Numbered from the stretch's first letter, positions 16,167 to 25,434 are shown. The stretch is 64,000 nt of DNA from Desulfobulbaceae bacterium UBA2273 (GCA_002347095.1 DDWZ01000015.1:62001-126000); one strand, 5' to 3'. The notes: generated from the sequence alone by a model not told the origin. Numbers and translations: made by a program.

Positions 16167-17981
16167 TTAGAGAATTGGTGGTTTGACTCCGTGGAAGAAC
16201 AGCCACGAAATAGCGAGTCCGACCCAGATGATGAAGCCGAAAAGGGAGATGCAATAGACTGCTGCCAGTTTGCCGATCCCCTCTTGCGCCAGTTTCTTGA
16301 AGTTCGAAACTACCCCGATGGTGAAGAAACAAAGCAGGAAGAATATCTTTCGGAACACATCGCCCTGGTCCGTTGCCGACTTGGCTTTTGAGATGAGCTT
16401 ATTTGGTTCCTTGGTTGAATCTTTCAGCTCTTTTTCATGGGCCTTGACTCCAGCCAGAGTTGCCTGCAGTGTTGTTGTGGCCGCAGGGTCCTTGTTGTCA
16501 CTGATCTGTTTTTCCAAAGAGGCTATCTGCACTTTAACCTCGGAGAGAGAGTGTTCTGCCGGAGAAATCGCCTTTACCGCAGGCCAGCAAATGACTAGCA
16601 GAATAATAAAGGTGAGGATATAGCCGAGAACGAATTTCGGAAAACGGTTCCAGATTTCAATGAGGCGCACCTTTTGGCCCGGCTTGCATTCGATCTTGGC
16701 GCACCAGACATAAGCGAGAATTACAGCCCAAAAGCCGATGAATATATCAATAAACATCTTCACCGTGGTCGCGGTCATGGTTATCCATCCCTCGGCATAT
16801 TTTATGCCCTCCATGTCCATGGCCTGCGCTCTGATCAAGGCATCGGTCACTGCCCCGCTGGCAATAGCCCCGCCGTCTGATTTAACGGCAAGTCCCATCC
16901 AGGCCCCGGCGACCAATGGTTCCTGCCAGAGAAATATTTTTGCGGCGAACGGGAGAAGAACCATTTCCACCGCCACAAAGATTACGACAAGGGAAGACAC
17001 CATAATGGGGATGACCGGCCGGGCACGAATGGCCCCGCCTGTGGCAATGGCAGCGGAAACACCGCAGATGGAAATCCCAGAGGCCAGAGGCGCCGACCAC
17101 TCTCGGCTGAATTTGAAGTATTTTCGTGAGATATAGTAGACGCTTGCCCAGTAGATCAGATAGGCCTCGATAATGGCGCAGAAACCCCGAAACATGATAT
17201 TACTCGCCAGGCCGAAGGATTGGGCGGCCTTTACCCCGAGTCCAGCACCCATGATGACGATGGCGGTTTTGATATACAGTTCAGGCCTAGCCGCTTCTTT
17301 CATGGCCGCTGCTAGTCCGGGAAAAAAGTTGCCGACCATGAGTCCGGCAATCAAGGCAATGATAAACCCAAATTCGCCGGTCATGCTGAACGTCCACGTA
17401 AGGCCAAATTTTTCCATTTCGTTTTTGGTTGCAGCGAAATTGGCAAAGTGTCCCATGAGCCAACAAAGATAACTGATCCAAAAAACCAGAGTAAAGCCGA
17501 TGGCGAATTTTTTAAAATCCGCGCCGATCAGCATCGATCCTAACCCCATGACCACAAGCATTGCCAAGTAGGTGAGAACCAGCGAAGCCGTTGAGGAAAT
17601 CCCTTTTTGCTCGTACATTTGACCCACGGAAAGGGTTGTAGTGTCGGTTTTCACAGTGATTCCGACTTCCTTTCCATCAGCTTTTTTGAGCGTTACCTTT
17701 GCACCGTCAATTTTGGTAATTTCTCCCTTGACGGTCTGGTAGGCTATTGATACCGGCTTGGTGGATTTGGAAAGGTCATTCCAGACTCCTGTCGTTGCAC
17801 CCCACCCCAGAATATCGGCGCCTTGAAACGCACTGAGGGAAAGGATAAAGATAAATAGACCCAGCCAAAGAGAAAGCCAATCCTCACTGATCCATCCTTT
17901 TTTCTCTTCTATCGCGCAGGTTTTTTCCGAATCGCAAAGTCCCTCTGCCAACTTGTCTTCGTTGATTTTTTTCTCGTCCAT
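16167..17981 (-). CDS. YeiH-family putative anion (sulfate/sulfite) exporter with insertions
   Basis: 604 residues, well above the usual 330-370 of the family. The core motifs GAGLGVKAAQ, GISICGVSAAIATGGAI and GAWMGLAVKSDGGAIASGAV are those of YeiH (UPF0324) transporters, with about ten TM segments. Two additions stand out: an extra-membrane insert at about 78-125 (EITKIDGAKVTLKKADGKEV, looks like a small beta domain) and a coiled-coil-like insert at about 475-540 between the last TM segments. The RBS AAGGAGG is good. The substrate is inferred from the family name and the nearby YeiE-like regulator. Confidence 0.82.
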   Translation of the reverse strand: MDEKKINEDKLAEGLCDSEKTCAIEEKKGWISEDWLSLWLGLFIFILSLSAFQGADILGWGATTGVWNDLSKSTKPVSIAYQTVKGEITKIDGAKVTLKKADGKEVGITVKTDTTTLSVGQMYEQKGISSTASLVLTYLAMLVVMGLGSMLIGADFKKFAIGFTLVFWISYLCWLMGHFANFAATKNEMEKFGLTWTFSMTGEFGFIIALIAGLMVGNFFPGLAAAMKEAARPELYIKTAIVIMGAGLGVKAAQSFGLASNIMFRGFCAIIEAYLIYWASVYYISRKYFKFSREWSAPLASGISICGVSAAIATGGAIRARPVIPIMVSSLVVIFVAVEMVLLPFAAKIFLWQEPLVAGAWMGLAVKSDGGAIASGAVTDALIRAQAMDMEGIKYAEGWITMTATTVKMFIDIFIGFWAVILAYVWCAKIECKPGQKVRLIEIWNRFPKFVLGYILTFIILLVICWPAVKAISPAEHSLSEVKVQIASLEKQISDNKDPAATTTLQATLAGVKAHEKELKDSTKEPNKLISKAKSATDQGDVFRKIFFLLCFFTIGVVSNFKKLAQEGIGKLAAVYCISLFGFIIWVGLAISWLFFHGVKPPIL

Positions 17982-18460
17982 AGATCCTCCTTTTTTTGAC
18001 TAGGTCCGCTGTAACGAAGGAAAGTTGGAATCTTACCCTTCGCGCCCAAGTCACGGATGGCCTTATAGATATTCACATCCCAAGCCTGATATCCTGCAGA
18101 TTTTCTTTTCCTCCTCTAGGTGAATGTGTTTGTTATTATCAATGGAAGGTTGATGGCATGTTGCTGCTAAGGAGGGCGCCTCGTTGCGTGAACAACTTAG
18201 CGACAAATAACGAGGGATAAAAACAAGAAGTGAAGGCAACCCTATCAAAAAAGCCTGATTTAAGCCTGAACAAAGCATTTTCTAGTATCCCTTAAGGTTT
18301 TCAGAAAACACCAATAATTCATATGGGGTAATTTATCATATCATATTATGCCTGGTGTCAAAAAAAATGACCCGATTAGCGCTTATCTGCATATTATTGC
18401 CCAATCCGGCCACCTATTCTTGCTTCAAAACCGCCAACTATTCTGATGCAAAAGCCGCCA
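17982..18460. other. 479-bp intergenic region
   Basis: It holds the upstream region of the YeiH-type gene, an AT-rich stretch near 18320-18350 and, at its right edge, an IS21-type end described separately. I see no gene in it. Confidence 0.5.
18389..18459 (-). repeat. Tandem 24-bp repeats, IS21-family-type end remnant
   Basis: Three imperfect direct repeats, 18412-18435 and 18436-18459 (24 bp each) preceded by 18389-18411. On the minus strand each begins GGCGG or GGCCGG and carries AGAATA or AATAATA. IS21-family elements have such multiple repeats at their ends as transposase binding sites. No istA/istB genes remain here. Confidence 0.5.
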
Positions 18461-18664
18461 TCACTCGGTTAACTCTTCCACGCCGGCTCCACCAAACACG
18501 TCGGCCGCTCGTTCGCTAAGTTGCCGTTTCCACTCCGTAATCTGGTTTGGATGCACTTCAAACCTTTGCCCAAGTTCGGCCAGCGTTTTGTCTCCATCCA
18601 TCGCTGCCAACGCAACCTTGGCGTTGAACACCGCCAAGAGTTTCCGTCTCGTTCTTTTTGCCAT
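18461..18664 (-). pseudogene. IS3-family OrfA fragment
   Basis: 67 residues from ATG 18664 (GGAG site seven bases upstream). AVFNAKVALAAMDGDKTLAE and FEVHPNQITEWKRQLSERA are the HTH of IS3-type OrfA. The conserved sequence stops after DVFGGAG, and the frame ends exactly where the IS21-type repeats begin. OrfB is absent. It appears to have been cut by insertion of the other element. Confidence 0.78.
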
Positions 18665-18906
18665 ATTCTGCTCCATATTTATGCCCCGTGGGGCCTTCAA
18701 AAGGTTGCAGATTTTCCACTTAGCGGCTTGTTCAAATTTCCGGGGCCACTTCTGAGTGACTCTCCACAAAACCACAAAAAAACACTAACCATTCAGTCTC
18801 CGCCATAAAGCCGCGAAGCTGGCTTGTACAATCGTTTTTCCCGGTTCTTTTCGTATGCCCTCAGCGCGGAATGGGGCGCCGACTAGAACCTAACTGTCAC
18901 GGGCGC

Positions 18907-20676
18907 TCACTCATCGGCAAGGCCTGTAGTCTTTTCACCCATGCAACTTTGCGAAGCGATGGCTATGTGAAGGTTTCGCCGGCCGGGATTCTCATCTTGG
19001 TCGTACTCCTTGTCACAGGTCGAATAAGTATGAATAAGATTTTTCTGGACCAACTGCTCGGCGACGGATCCGAACGTATGATGCCCCATGGGAGTATTGC
19101 CTGTAATCAGAACTAGATCGGATCCAGTCTTGCCTGCTTGCAATTTCAACCAAAGCCTCAATTCCGAGAGGGCTGTCCTGGTTTTGATTCGTCGGAAATC
19201 ATCCGGCAATTTGCTGGCCGATCCGTCCTCTTCCCTAGTCTTTCGTAGGTTGCAATCCTCCAGGAAAATGGTCCCGTACTGAGTGGCAACCATCTTGGCG
19301 GCACATCGGTATATCTCCCTTCGTCTACGCTGTATCTTGTCACGCAGGTTGTCCATTTCCTCACGTTTCCGCTTGTCGTTTCTTCTCCATTTCTCGAAAA
19401 GTTCCAGGCATCCTGGTTCCCAGGTCCCGTGCTTCTCCCGCCATCTCAGGCAATAGGATGTCAGTTTGTGCACGTCGAGTTTCGAGGTTTTTTTGAGCCG
19501 ATCAAGCATCTTCGCCATAGGTTCAGGAGCATCGGTCGCGTCGATCCGACTCAACGCCACACAGATCTCATTGATGCCGCAGTCGAGCCGTTTCTTGATG
19601 GCATCGATGTGATCAAAGGCTGACATAATTTCAAGGGACAGAAGAATGGAGGAAATCTTATTCGTCACGTTGTCGACAATCGTGGCCACCTGTACCCCGC
19701 TATTCACTTCTTGGCAGCACAGTTTAACAACGCAAGCATATGGGTTTGGATGCCGTTGGCCGTTGGCGGTTGCAGCCTGACTACAGGTAAAGGTAGCCGA
19801 CCACCGGAAATGGGTGCCGACACGCCTCTTGACCACGACAATTTCCTTGATAAGCACATCCTCCGGAATCGACCGGTGCATGAGCATGGGAAAAGAAAGC
19901 GTGCGCCGCCGTTTGTTCCCACCCGCGTCCTTAGTGGTATAAACAGTAATGGTCAGCACCGTCCGCTGGAGTCGCTTGCGTGTCCCACGTGAATAATGGG
20001 TGAAGGCTTCCTCGCATAGCGGGGCTAGGGAAGCAACGCTTTTCTTGCCGGCAAAGAGGTCCGCGACGGTGGTCCCTCCTTGGATCTGGCAGGTGAAACG
20101 GCCAGTACCATCAAAACCATGGAACCGGAGGCCCGTGTTTCCCCGGAACGCCTTACCCCGAGCCACTTCATACGACGCGCAGACAGCGTTGTAATTCCCC
20201 CACCAAAGCCCTGATTCGTTCCGGGCCTTCTTGACAGAACTCTTGCGGGCCTCATTAATCCAAGCCAAGGCGCTCCGGTTTTTCACGCGGGACTCCTTGC
20301 GAAGGTCTTTGAGCTCGCTCTTAATGATATTAATTTTGTCACTGTATTGCTGGACCTGAGGGTCATGAAGGATAATGTCGTTCGTTTGGCGTCTTTCCCC
20401 CGCCAAGGTTTTTTTCAAGTTTTCAATGGCCTCACATCTGATGGTAACAAGATTTGCCAATTTCACTTCCTTGGCTGAAATATACTCACAACTGTTCGTA
20501 ATAGTACGACACCTCTCCCGATACTCACGCTCGATTTCAACCAAGCGGTTCCAAAGTGAATTCTGAAGATACAGGTGTTTCATGCAGTCCGCGTCCCAGT
20601 CGAGCGGATCGAGCAAGCCATATTGGCGAATCACAACTTTTTTGAAAGGCTTATCTTCGGGCCACAACTGTTGCAT
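18907..20676 (-). CDS. Cas12m/TnpB-like RNA-guided effector homologue with altered RuvC
   Basis: 589 residues, close to the roughly 600 of Cas12m (type V-M, formerly V-U1). Shared landmarks in order: a helical N-terminal half, LWWGNYNAV, LRFHGFDGTGRF, MHRSIPED, then the RuvC region. RuvC-I, normally (I/V)DLGW, reads VKLCC here, with Lys318 in place of Asp. RuvC-II keeps E473 (FLEDCNL) and RuvC-III keeps DxDxN (D559, D561). The zinc finger before RuvC-III has lost most of its cysteines. DNA cleavage is therefore unlikely, while guided DNA binding is possible. No CRISPR repeats lie within about 200 bp on either side, and no tnpA was found. It sits beside IS remnants. A degenerate TnpB is the alternative. 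Confidence 0.72.
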   Translation of the reverse strand: MQQLWPEDKPFKKVVIRQYGLLDPLDWDADCMKHLYLQNSLWNRLVEIEREYRERCRTITNSCEYISAKEVKLANLVTIRCEAIENLKKTLAGERRQTNDIILHDPQVQQYSDKINIIKSELKDLRKESRVKNRSALAWINEARKSSVKKARNESGLWWGNYNAVCASYEVARGKAFRGNTGLRFHGFDGTGRFTCQIQGGTTVADLFAGKKSVASLAPLCEEAFTHYSRGTRKRLQRTVLTITVYTTKDAGGNKRRRTLSFPMLMHRSIPEDVLIKEIVVVKRRVGTHFRWSATFTCSQAATANGQRHPNPYACVVKLCCQEVNSGVQVATIVDNVTNKISSILLSLEIMSAFDHIDAIKKRLDCGINEICVALSRIDATDAPEPMAKMLDRLKKTSKLDVHKLTSYCLRWREKHGTWEPGCLELFEKWRRNDKRKREEMDNLRDKIQRRRREIYRCAAKMVATQYGTIFLEDCNLRKTREEDGSASKLPDDFRRIKTRTALSELRLWLKLQAGKTGSDLVLITGNTPMGHHTFGSVAEQLVQKNLIHTYSTCDKEYDQDENPGRRNLHIAIASQSCMGEKTTGLADE

Positions 20677-20771
20677 TTTCTATACCTTATACAAGCGATG
20701 TTATATGTTTTTTCAAGCGGTCTTTGATGAAAGAATATTTTATATGCAAAAAACTTTTAACAATTCAAATT

Positions 20772-20813
20772 CTGTGGCCTTGCTCAGGGGAGAAAGTCCG
20801 AGCAAGGCCACAG
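20772..20813. other. Long hairpin with conserved loop, right copy
   Basis: A perfect 14-bp stem (CTGTGGCCTTGCTC / GAGCAAGGCCACAG) encloses AGGGGAGAAAGTCC. It lies 45 bp beyond the stop of the right DoxX-like gene and about 95 bp upstream of the Cas12m-like gene. The loop core matches the left copy at 12321-12332, while several stem pairs differ in a compensated way. Confidence 0.65.
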
Positions 20814-20857
20814 CCGCCATGGTCAATATATGATATATGAACCAGTGCAGATCGAAG

Positions 20858-21220
20858 TCAGATGGTTCTAGCTCTTGATACAAGAGTACATGCCGCACTT
20901 ATTAAGAAATAATTTTTGATAATGTATTGTCCTTCAAGCGAAAGTCCAAATGGTAGATGACTAAAGCAAATTTCTGGAAACAAAAAAAGTGGCAGCATCG
21001 TTCCTGGCATCTGAAAAAAAAGCAACAGAAGAGCGACCCGGATTAATGGCCCATACAGGAAGCACATCCCCACAACAACCTCCCACCAGCCGAGAAGTGG
21101 CAAATACCTTTCTAGAGACAACCAATGCATGGTTTTGCCAGCAAGATCAATTACTGGACTCAACCCAACCAACTTGATTACGCCAAACCAAGTGAATACT
21201 CCACCCCAAAAACAGACCAA
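20858..21220 (-). CDS. DoxX/YkgB-like membrane protein, right copy
   Basis: 120 residues read from a TTG at 21220, 10 bases after the kinase stop; no ATG is available, so the N-terminus may be damaged or may start inside the kinase gene. The core motifs (WFGVIKLVG, GWWEVVVGMCFL, LSLEGQYIIKNY) match the left copy at 12395-12826 throughout. Four hydrophobic segments. It is probably translated with the kinase upstream, if at all. Confidence 0.6.
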   Translation of the reverse strand: MVCFWGGVFTWFGVIKLVGLSPVIDLAGKTMHWLSLERYLPLLGWWEVVVGMCFLYGPLIRVALLLLFFQMPGTMLPLFLFPEICFSHLPFGLSLEGQYIIKNYFLISAACTLVSRARTI

Positions 21221-21230
21221 ATAATCGGCT

Positions 21231-23219
21231 TCAACAAACCTTCGTGCATGGCAGAAAAATGCGAAAAGAACAGCCTTGATTTTTCTGGCTCTCTACAATT
21301 ATTGCCCCGTTGATGCTTTCCACAATGCCATGTACGACCGCAAGGCCCATTCCGGTTCCTTCTCCCACTGGTTTGGTAGTAAAAAAAGGGTCGAAAATTC
21401 TGCATAAAGTCTGCTCGCCTATCCCAGGGCCTGTATCCTTGATTGAAAGCTCAACATAGCTACCCTCCTTGAGGGAAGGATGAACTTTTGAAAGGTGTGG
21501 ATCCCCATGAACATCTTTTAGGTTAACCTCTAAAATCCCTCCTGTTTCACGCATTGCGTGATTAGCATTTGCGCATAGATTCATTACGATTTGATGCAGC
21601 TCTGTGGCGTCTGCTAAAACCAGTCCACATGATGGTTGAATATTCTCTCTCAATTCAATACTGGGATGTATTGATGAGCGGACTAGATTTATGGTATCCT
21701 TAACAATAGGGGATATTTGAATCAAATGGCGATCAGGCTCTTGTTGTCGACTGAATGTTAAAATTTGTTTTACTAATTCTGTAGAACGATGCGCAGATTC
21801 TAATATTGCTTTCAAAGAAGCATTAATTTCAGGAGAATTGTCACGAATCATGTATTGCACTAAGTTTGCATGACACAATATTGGGGTGAGTAAATTGTTG
21901 AAGTCGTGGGCAATGCCGGCCGCAAAAGTTCCCATTGATTGCATTTTATGAATTTGCCTCACTTGACGCTGGAGCTCAATCTTCTCTTTTTCGCTTTGCT
22001 GATGTTTCGAGTAGGCACGTATTCTGGAAATTCCACATGAAATATCCTTGGAAAGTTCTTCTAGCATCTGAGATTCATCATGATCGAATGCATTTATTTC
22101 AGATGAATATATATTTAAAGAGCCTATTGGCGTTTCATGTGAAATAAGTGGTAACGCTATTAAGGAATTGCAGCCGTATTTTTGTAATTCGATTAACCAG
22201 TGGCTACAATCTAAATCTGAAGATTCATCGGTGCAAGTGATTGGCCTGAGCTCCCTTATTGCCTTGTTTGGTGGCCCTCGCCATATTTCTGGGGCAGCCC
22301 AAAAACACTCGAGTGTATCAAACTCGTAATTGGGAAGCCCACTATCAGCAATGGGAAAAACGGTTTTCCCCTCGTTCTCAGTAAGTAAGCCAATCCACGC
22401 GAGGTGATAGCCGCATAGATCGACAATAATGCGACACGAATCTTGCGAGAATTTTTTTTCATTCTTTGCCTGCAATAACAGCTCGTTACACATTCGTACA
22501 GCCTTTAGTCCGCGATTTACCTTCAGGTACGCATCTTCCGCCTTCTTTCGCCCTACCCCTAGAGCAATTTGGGCAGAAACAGACTTAAGTGCATAAAGAG
22601 TTATATCGGACAAAGAATGACGGGCAAATAAGGCAATTACTCCAATTGCTTTTTCATCTATAATTAAAGGGTACCCTGCAAAGGCTACTACTCCATTAAT
22701 TTCCATCCATTCTTTGTCCGCTATTCGCGGTTCACCAAGAACTGAATTAGACGAATAAGGTTGTTTTGTGAGTGCAATATTACCAATTATATTTTGGTCA
22801 GAAACTAACTGACGACTGTATTTGCCATTTAAACGCGTATGCTCTCCTTCACTTGCAAAAAGCTCCAAAATATTTTTATCTTGATTTAATATCCAAATGC
22901 TAGCAAAAATTCCATTCAAGTGAGCAACTATTGATTTGCAGCATTCTTGTAGCATGATTATTGTTGTGGATTCTGAAGTAATAGCTAAGCAAACTTCAGA
23001 TACCATCGACAAAAGAATTATTTGTTGATTTAAAAACGATTCTTTGTATTGCTTGTCGGCTTTTTTGCATAGTGACTTAGAATTTGCATGTTTGTGCGCA
23101 TTTTTTTGATTTTGCAATAACTCATCAGTTGTTTTTTCATGTAATGTCAATTCCATTTGTCGCTCCATGTATTTCTTCACTTCATGGCTGTTTGCTTTTC
23201 TGTACCTATCCAACAGCAC
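21231..23219 (-). CDS. Cytoplasmic GAF-domain sensor histidine kinase
   Basis: Up to 662 residues; GTG 23219 opens the frame and ATG 23168 is an alternative start. There is no membrane segment. Two GAF-type domains (about 70-225 and 240-425) precede a HisKA helix with the phospho-acceptor His in FAAGIAHDFNNLL and an HATPase domain (NANHAM N-box, DTGPGIG, GEGTGMGLAVVHGI). The kinase type resembles PAS/GAF hybrid sensors without a receiver. No cognate response regulator is adjacent, so it is an orphan. Its end abuts the DoxX-like gene. Confidence 0.85.
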   Translation of the reverse strand: MLLDRYRKANSHEVKKYMERQMELTLHEKTTDELLQNQKNAHKHANSKSLCKKADKQYKESFLNQQIILLSMVSEVCLAITSESTTIIMLQECCKSIVAHLNGIFASIWILNQDKNILELFASEGEHTRLNGKYSRQLVSDQNIIGNIALTKQPYSSNSVLGEPRIADKEWMEINGVVAFAGYPLIIDEKAIGVIALFARHSLSDITLYALKSVSAQIALGVGRKKAEDAYLKVNRGLKAVRMCNELLLQAKNEKKFSQDSCRIIVDLCGYHLAWIGLLTENEGKTVFPIADSGLPNYEFDTLECFWAAPEIWRGPPNKAIRELRPITCTDESSDLDCSHWLIELQKYGCNSLIALPLISHETPIGSLNIYSSEINAFDHDESQMLEELSKDISCGISRIRAYSKHQQSEKEKIELQRQVRQIHKMQSMGTFAAGIAHDFNNLLTPILCHANLVQYMIRDNSPEINASLKAILESAHRSTELVKQILTFSRQQEPDRHLIQISPIVKDTINLVRSSIHPSIELRENIQPSCGLVLADATELHQIVMNLCANANHAMRETGGILEVNLKDVHGDPHLSKVHPSLKEGSYVELSIKDTGPGIGEQTLCRIFDPFFTTKPVGEGTGMGLAVVHGIVESINGAIIVESQKNQGCSFRIFLPCTKVC

Positions 23220-23374
23220 CCCACCTGCGTCGCAGTTTCGCTGTGCTCGCTTAGCTGTCAGGCCTACTCATGTGCAGGCAGCACACTTCGCATGCCTCTT
23301 CCTACTGGGGCACTGCTGAATAGTTACACTTTTTACCCCTTTTTTTTAGGGCATTTAGCGCCTGTGGTTGCCAG

Positions 23375-24889
23375 CTATGAATGGGATAACAGGCGGGAAT
23401 CGAAGCATTTGCCCGTAAAGTTGACGGCGGCATGAGCGTCATTTTTTTTAATTCTAAACATCGCCATGGAATTTGCTATCTCCTCAGCTGTGGCCGCATT
23501 GATCTGGGTAACTTTGTCCATTTCCACCACGGCCTGTCTGATCTGGTTAATGCCAACGGACTGTTCATTTGAGGATGCGGCGATTCTGTTGATCAAGCCA
23601 TGCACCTTGCTGACACTCTCCGCCACGGCAACAAAGGCATCATCGGTAATCCCCACCATTTCCAATCCATTGCTGATATTTTTGATGTTATCTTCAATCA
23701 ACGTCGCGGTGTTTTGGGTAGCACTAGCTGCCCGCATCGCCAGGTTGCGCACCTCGTCGGCCACCACGGCAAAACCGGCGCCAGCATCTCCGGCCCGGGC
23801 TGCCTCAACCGCTGCATTGAGGGCCAGGAGGTTCGTCTGGAAAGCAATTTCATTTATGATCTTAATAATTTTTGCCATCTCGCCACTTGCCGAATTGATC
23901 TTTTCAATGCCTTGGCGCAACTCCTTCATAGAGTTGTTGGCTGTATCAACCAACCTGTTTGCATCATCTGTGTGGCGGGTGGCTAGCTGGGCATTGTCCG
24001 AGTTCTGTTTGGCCATAGCGTTGAGCTCCTCCAATGCGGCCGAAGTCTCCTCCAGCGATGCTGCATGCTGGAGGGTTCCCTCGGCCTGGGCATGGGTGGC
24101 AGCCACGTTCCGGCCGATCATTTCTGAGAGTTTTTCTACCATGGTTCCCATAGAGGAAAGGAGCTGACCCGTTTCGTCATTTGTCTTGCTCTCTACATGA
24201 ACGGTGAGATCTCCATCTGCCATGGTTTTGGCCACATGCACGGCCTGTCGTATGGAGATCAGGAGGCCGCGGGTAATGAAGACAACGAGCACCAGGGTTG
24301 CCAGTAGCGTGATAGGGACCATGCTTTTTATCAACGTCAGCATTCGCGCAATACTGCTCCTCATCCGCTCGTAGCCCGCTGTAAAGTGCTTGTCCTTCAG
24401 GTCGATCAATTCGTCAAAATATTTACGCGACTCTTCGGCTAGAGGAGTCGCTGATTGGCAATAGGAAGAATAAAAAGTGTACCGTTCTCCCTTGTCCTGC
24501 GACCTCATGCCCTCGGAAAACCGTAATCCGTCAGTAACAAAGGCCAGACTTGCCTGTTTGGCCTTCTCTGTGACGGCTCTCTCTGCCGGATCTCCGGCAA
24601 TGGACTCCAGGATATCGAAGTTGGAGCGGATGCTTTCAATCCTAGTGCTCAGCTGTTTCATGTCCTTTTCGATGTCGCTCCCCAACATAATGTTGCGCGT
24701 CAGCCTGCTGACGTAGTTGAGGTCGCGGTTAATCTCCAAAGTAACGATCTTGCCCTTTATGTCCCGGTTGCTCAACAGGTCGAAGGAGGTTTTGATCTTC
24801 GATGCGCCTTCTATGCTGATCGCTGCTATTCCACCAACGGCAGCCATCACTAAGAAGCTTAACGCTATCATTTTTAGTTTAACACTCAT
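23375..24889 (-). CDS. Methyl-accepting chemotaxis protein
   Basis: 504 residues from ATG 24889, chosen for its AAGGAGGGG site. TM1 at about 6-26, a four-helix periplasmic sensor (about 30-185), TM2 at about 187-208, HAMP, then the cytoplasmic signalling helices with the hairpin tip EIAFQTNLLALNAAVEAARA, which contacts CheA/CheW. No chemotaxis partners are in the window. The C-terminal tail lacks a clear CheR-docking pentapeptide. The ligand is unknown. Confidence 0.9.
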   Translation of the reverse strand: MSVKLKMIALSFLVMAAVGGIAAISIEGASKIKTSFDLLSNRDIKGKIVTLEINRDLNYVSRLTRNIMLGSDIEKDMKQLSTRIESIRSNFDILESIAGDPAERAVTEKAKQASLAFVTDGLRFSEGMRSQDKGERYTFYSSYCQSATPLAEESRKYFDELIDLKDKHFTAGYERMRSSIARMLTLIKSMVPITLLATLVLVVFITRGLLISIRQAVHVAKTMADGDLTVHVESKTNDETGQLLSSMGTMVEKLSEMIGRNVAATHAQAEGTLQHAASLEETSAALEELNAMAKQNSDNAQLATRHTDDANRLVDTANNSMKELRQGIEKINSASGEMAKIIKIINEIAFQTNLLALNAAVEAARAGDAGAGFAVVADEVRNLAMRAASATQNTATLIEDNIKNISNGLEMVGITDDAFVAVAESVSKVHGLINRIAASSNEQSVGINQIRQAVVEMDKVTQINAATAEEIANSMAMFRIKKNDAHAAVNFTGKCFDSRLLSHS

Positions 24890-25078
24890 GTCCACCCCTC
24901 CTTGCTGAAGTTGGAAAGAGCCCCTTGCTCGTGCAACCCATGCGCAGCTTATTGCAAGGGGTGTGCCAGTTGAGTTAATGGAAACCAATTCGCAATCAAT
25001 GTCTGTTGAAACAGTATGTTATCTGTTGGTAAATCGGCTGTGCCGTTCCGCAGGACCGTAAAGTTGTCAGCAGGCGGC

Positions 25079-25115
25079 GCATCCTTTGGTATGCAGTGCT
25101 ATGTCGAGTTGACAC
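25079..25115 (+). repeat. Repeated motif upstream of the IS3 OrfA, first copy
   Basis: GCATCCTTTGGTATGCAGTG followed by a short spacer and AGTTGACAC. A closely related sequence lies at 32394-32430 upstream of the heme-sensor kinase. It may be an IS end or a duplicated promoter segment (TTGACA is a good -35). Confidence 0.5.
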
Positions 25116-25143
25116 GGTCGCGACTCGTATGTTTGATCCTGCC

Positions 25144-25434
25144 ATGAATTCAGAACGCAGGAAATACGATCCAGATTTTAAACGTAATGCTGTTCACTTG
25201 CCAGAGGAGCCGGGCCGGACAGCCACCGAAGTAGCCGAGCATCTCGGTGTCACAAAAGATCTTCTCTATAGGTGGCGCAAAGAGTATCGGGGCAGAGAGG
25301 GTCACGCCTTCCATGGATATGGCCGTGAACTAATGAGTCCTCAAGAGCAGCGGATCAGAGAACTTGAGAAGAAGCTCAAAGATGCGGAAATGGAGCGAGA
25401 TATTCTAAAAAAAGCCAGGGGTAAGGTCACATAA
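25144..25434 (+). pseudogene. IS3-family OrfA, orphan
   Basis: 96 residues. NSERRKYDPDFKRNAVHL and EVAEHLGVTKDLLYRWRKEY form the HTH, and the leucine-zipper-like tail ends ERDILKKA. OrfB, which should follow in a -1 frame, is absent; an HD-GYP gene on the other strand follows at once. It is an incomplete insertion sequence. Confidence 0.75.

Noticed and set aside
20772..20813. RNase P RNA fragment
   Set aside because: The loop GGGGAGAAAGTC recalls a conserved part of RNase P RNA, but the match is too short and the sequences on both sides do not fit.
18780..20860. CRISPR array next to the Cas12m-like gene
   Set aside because: I looked for repeated units of 20-40 bases on both flanks and found none.
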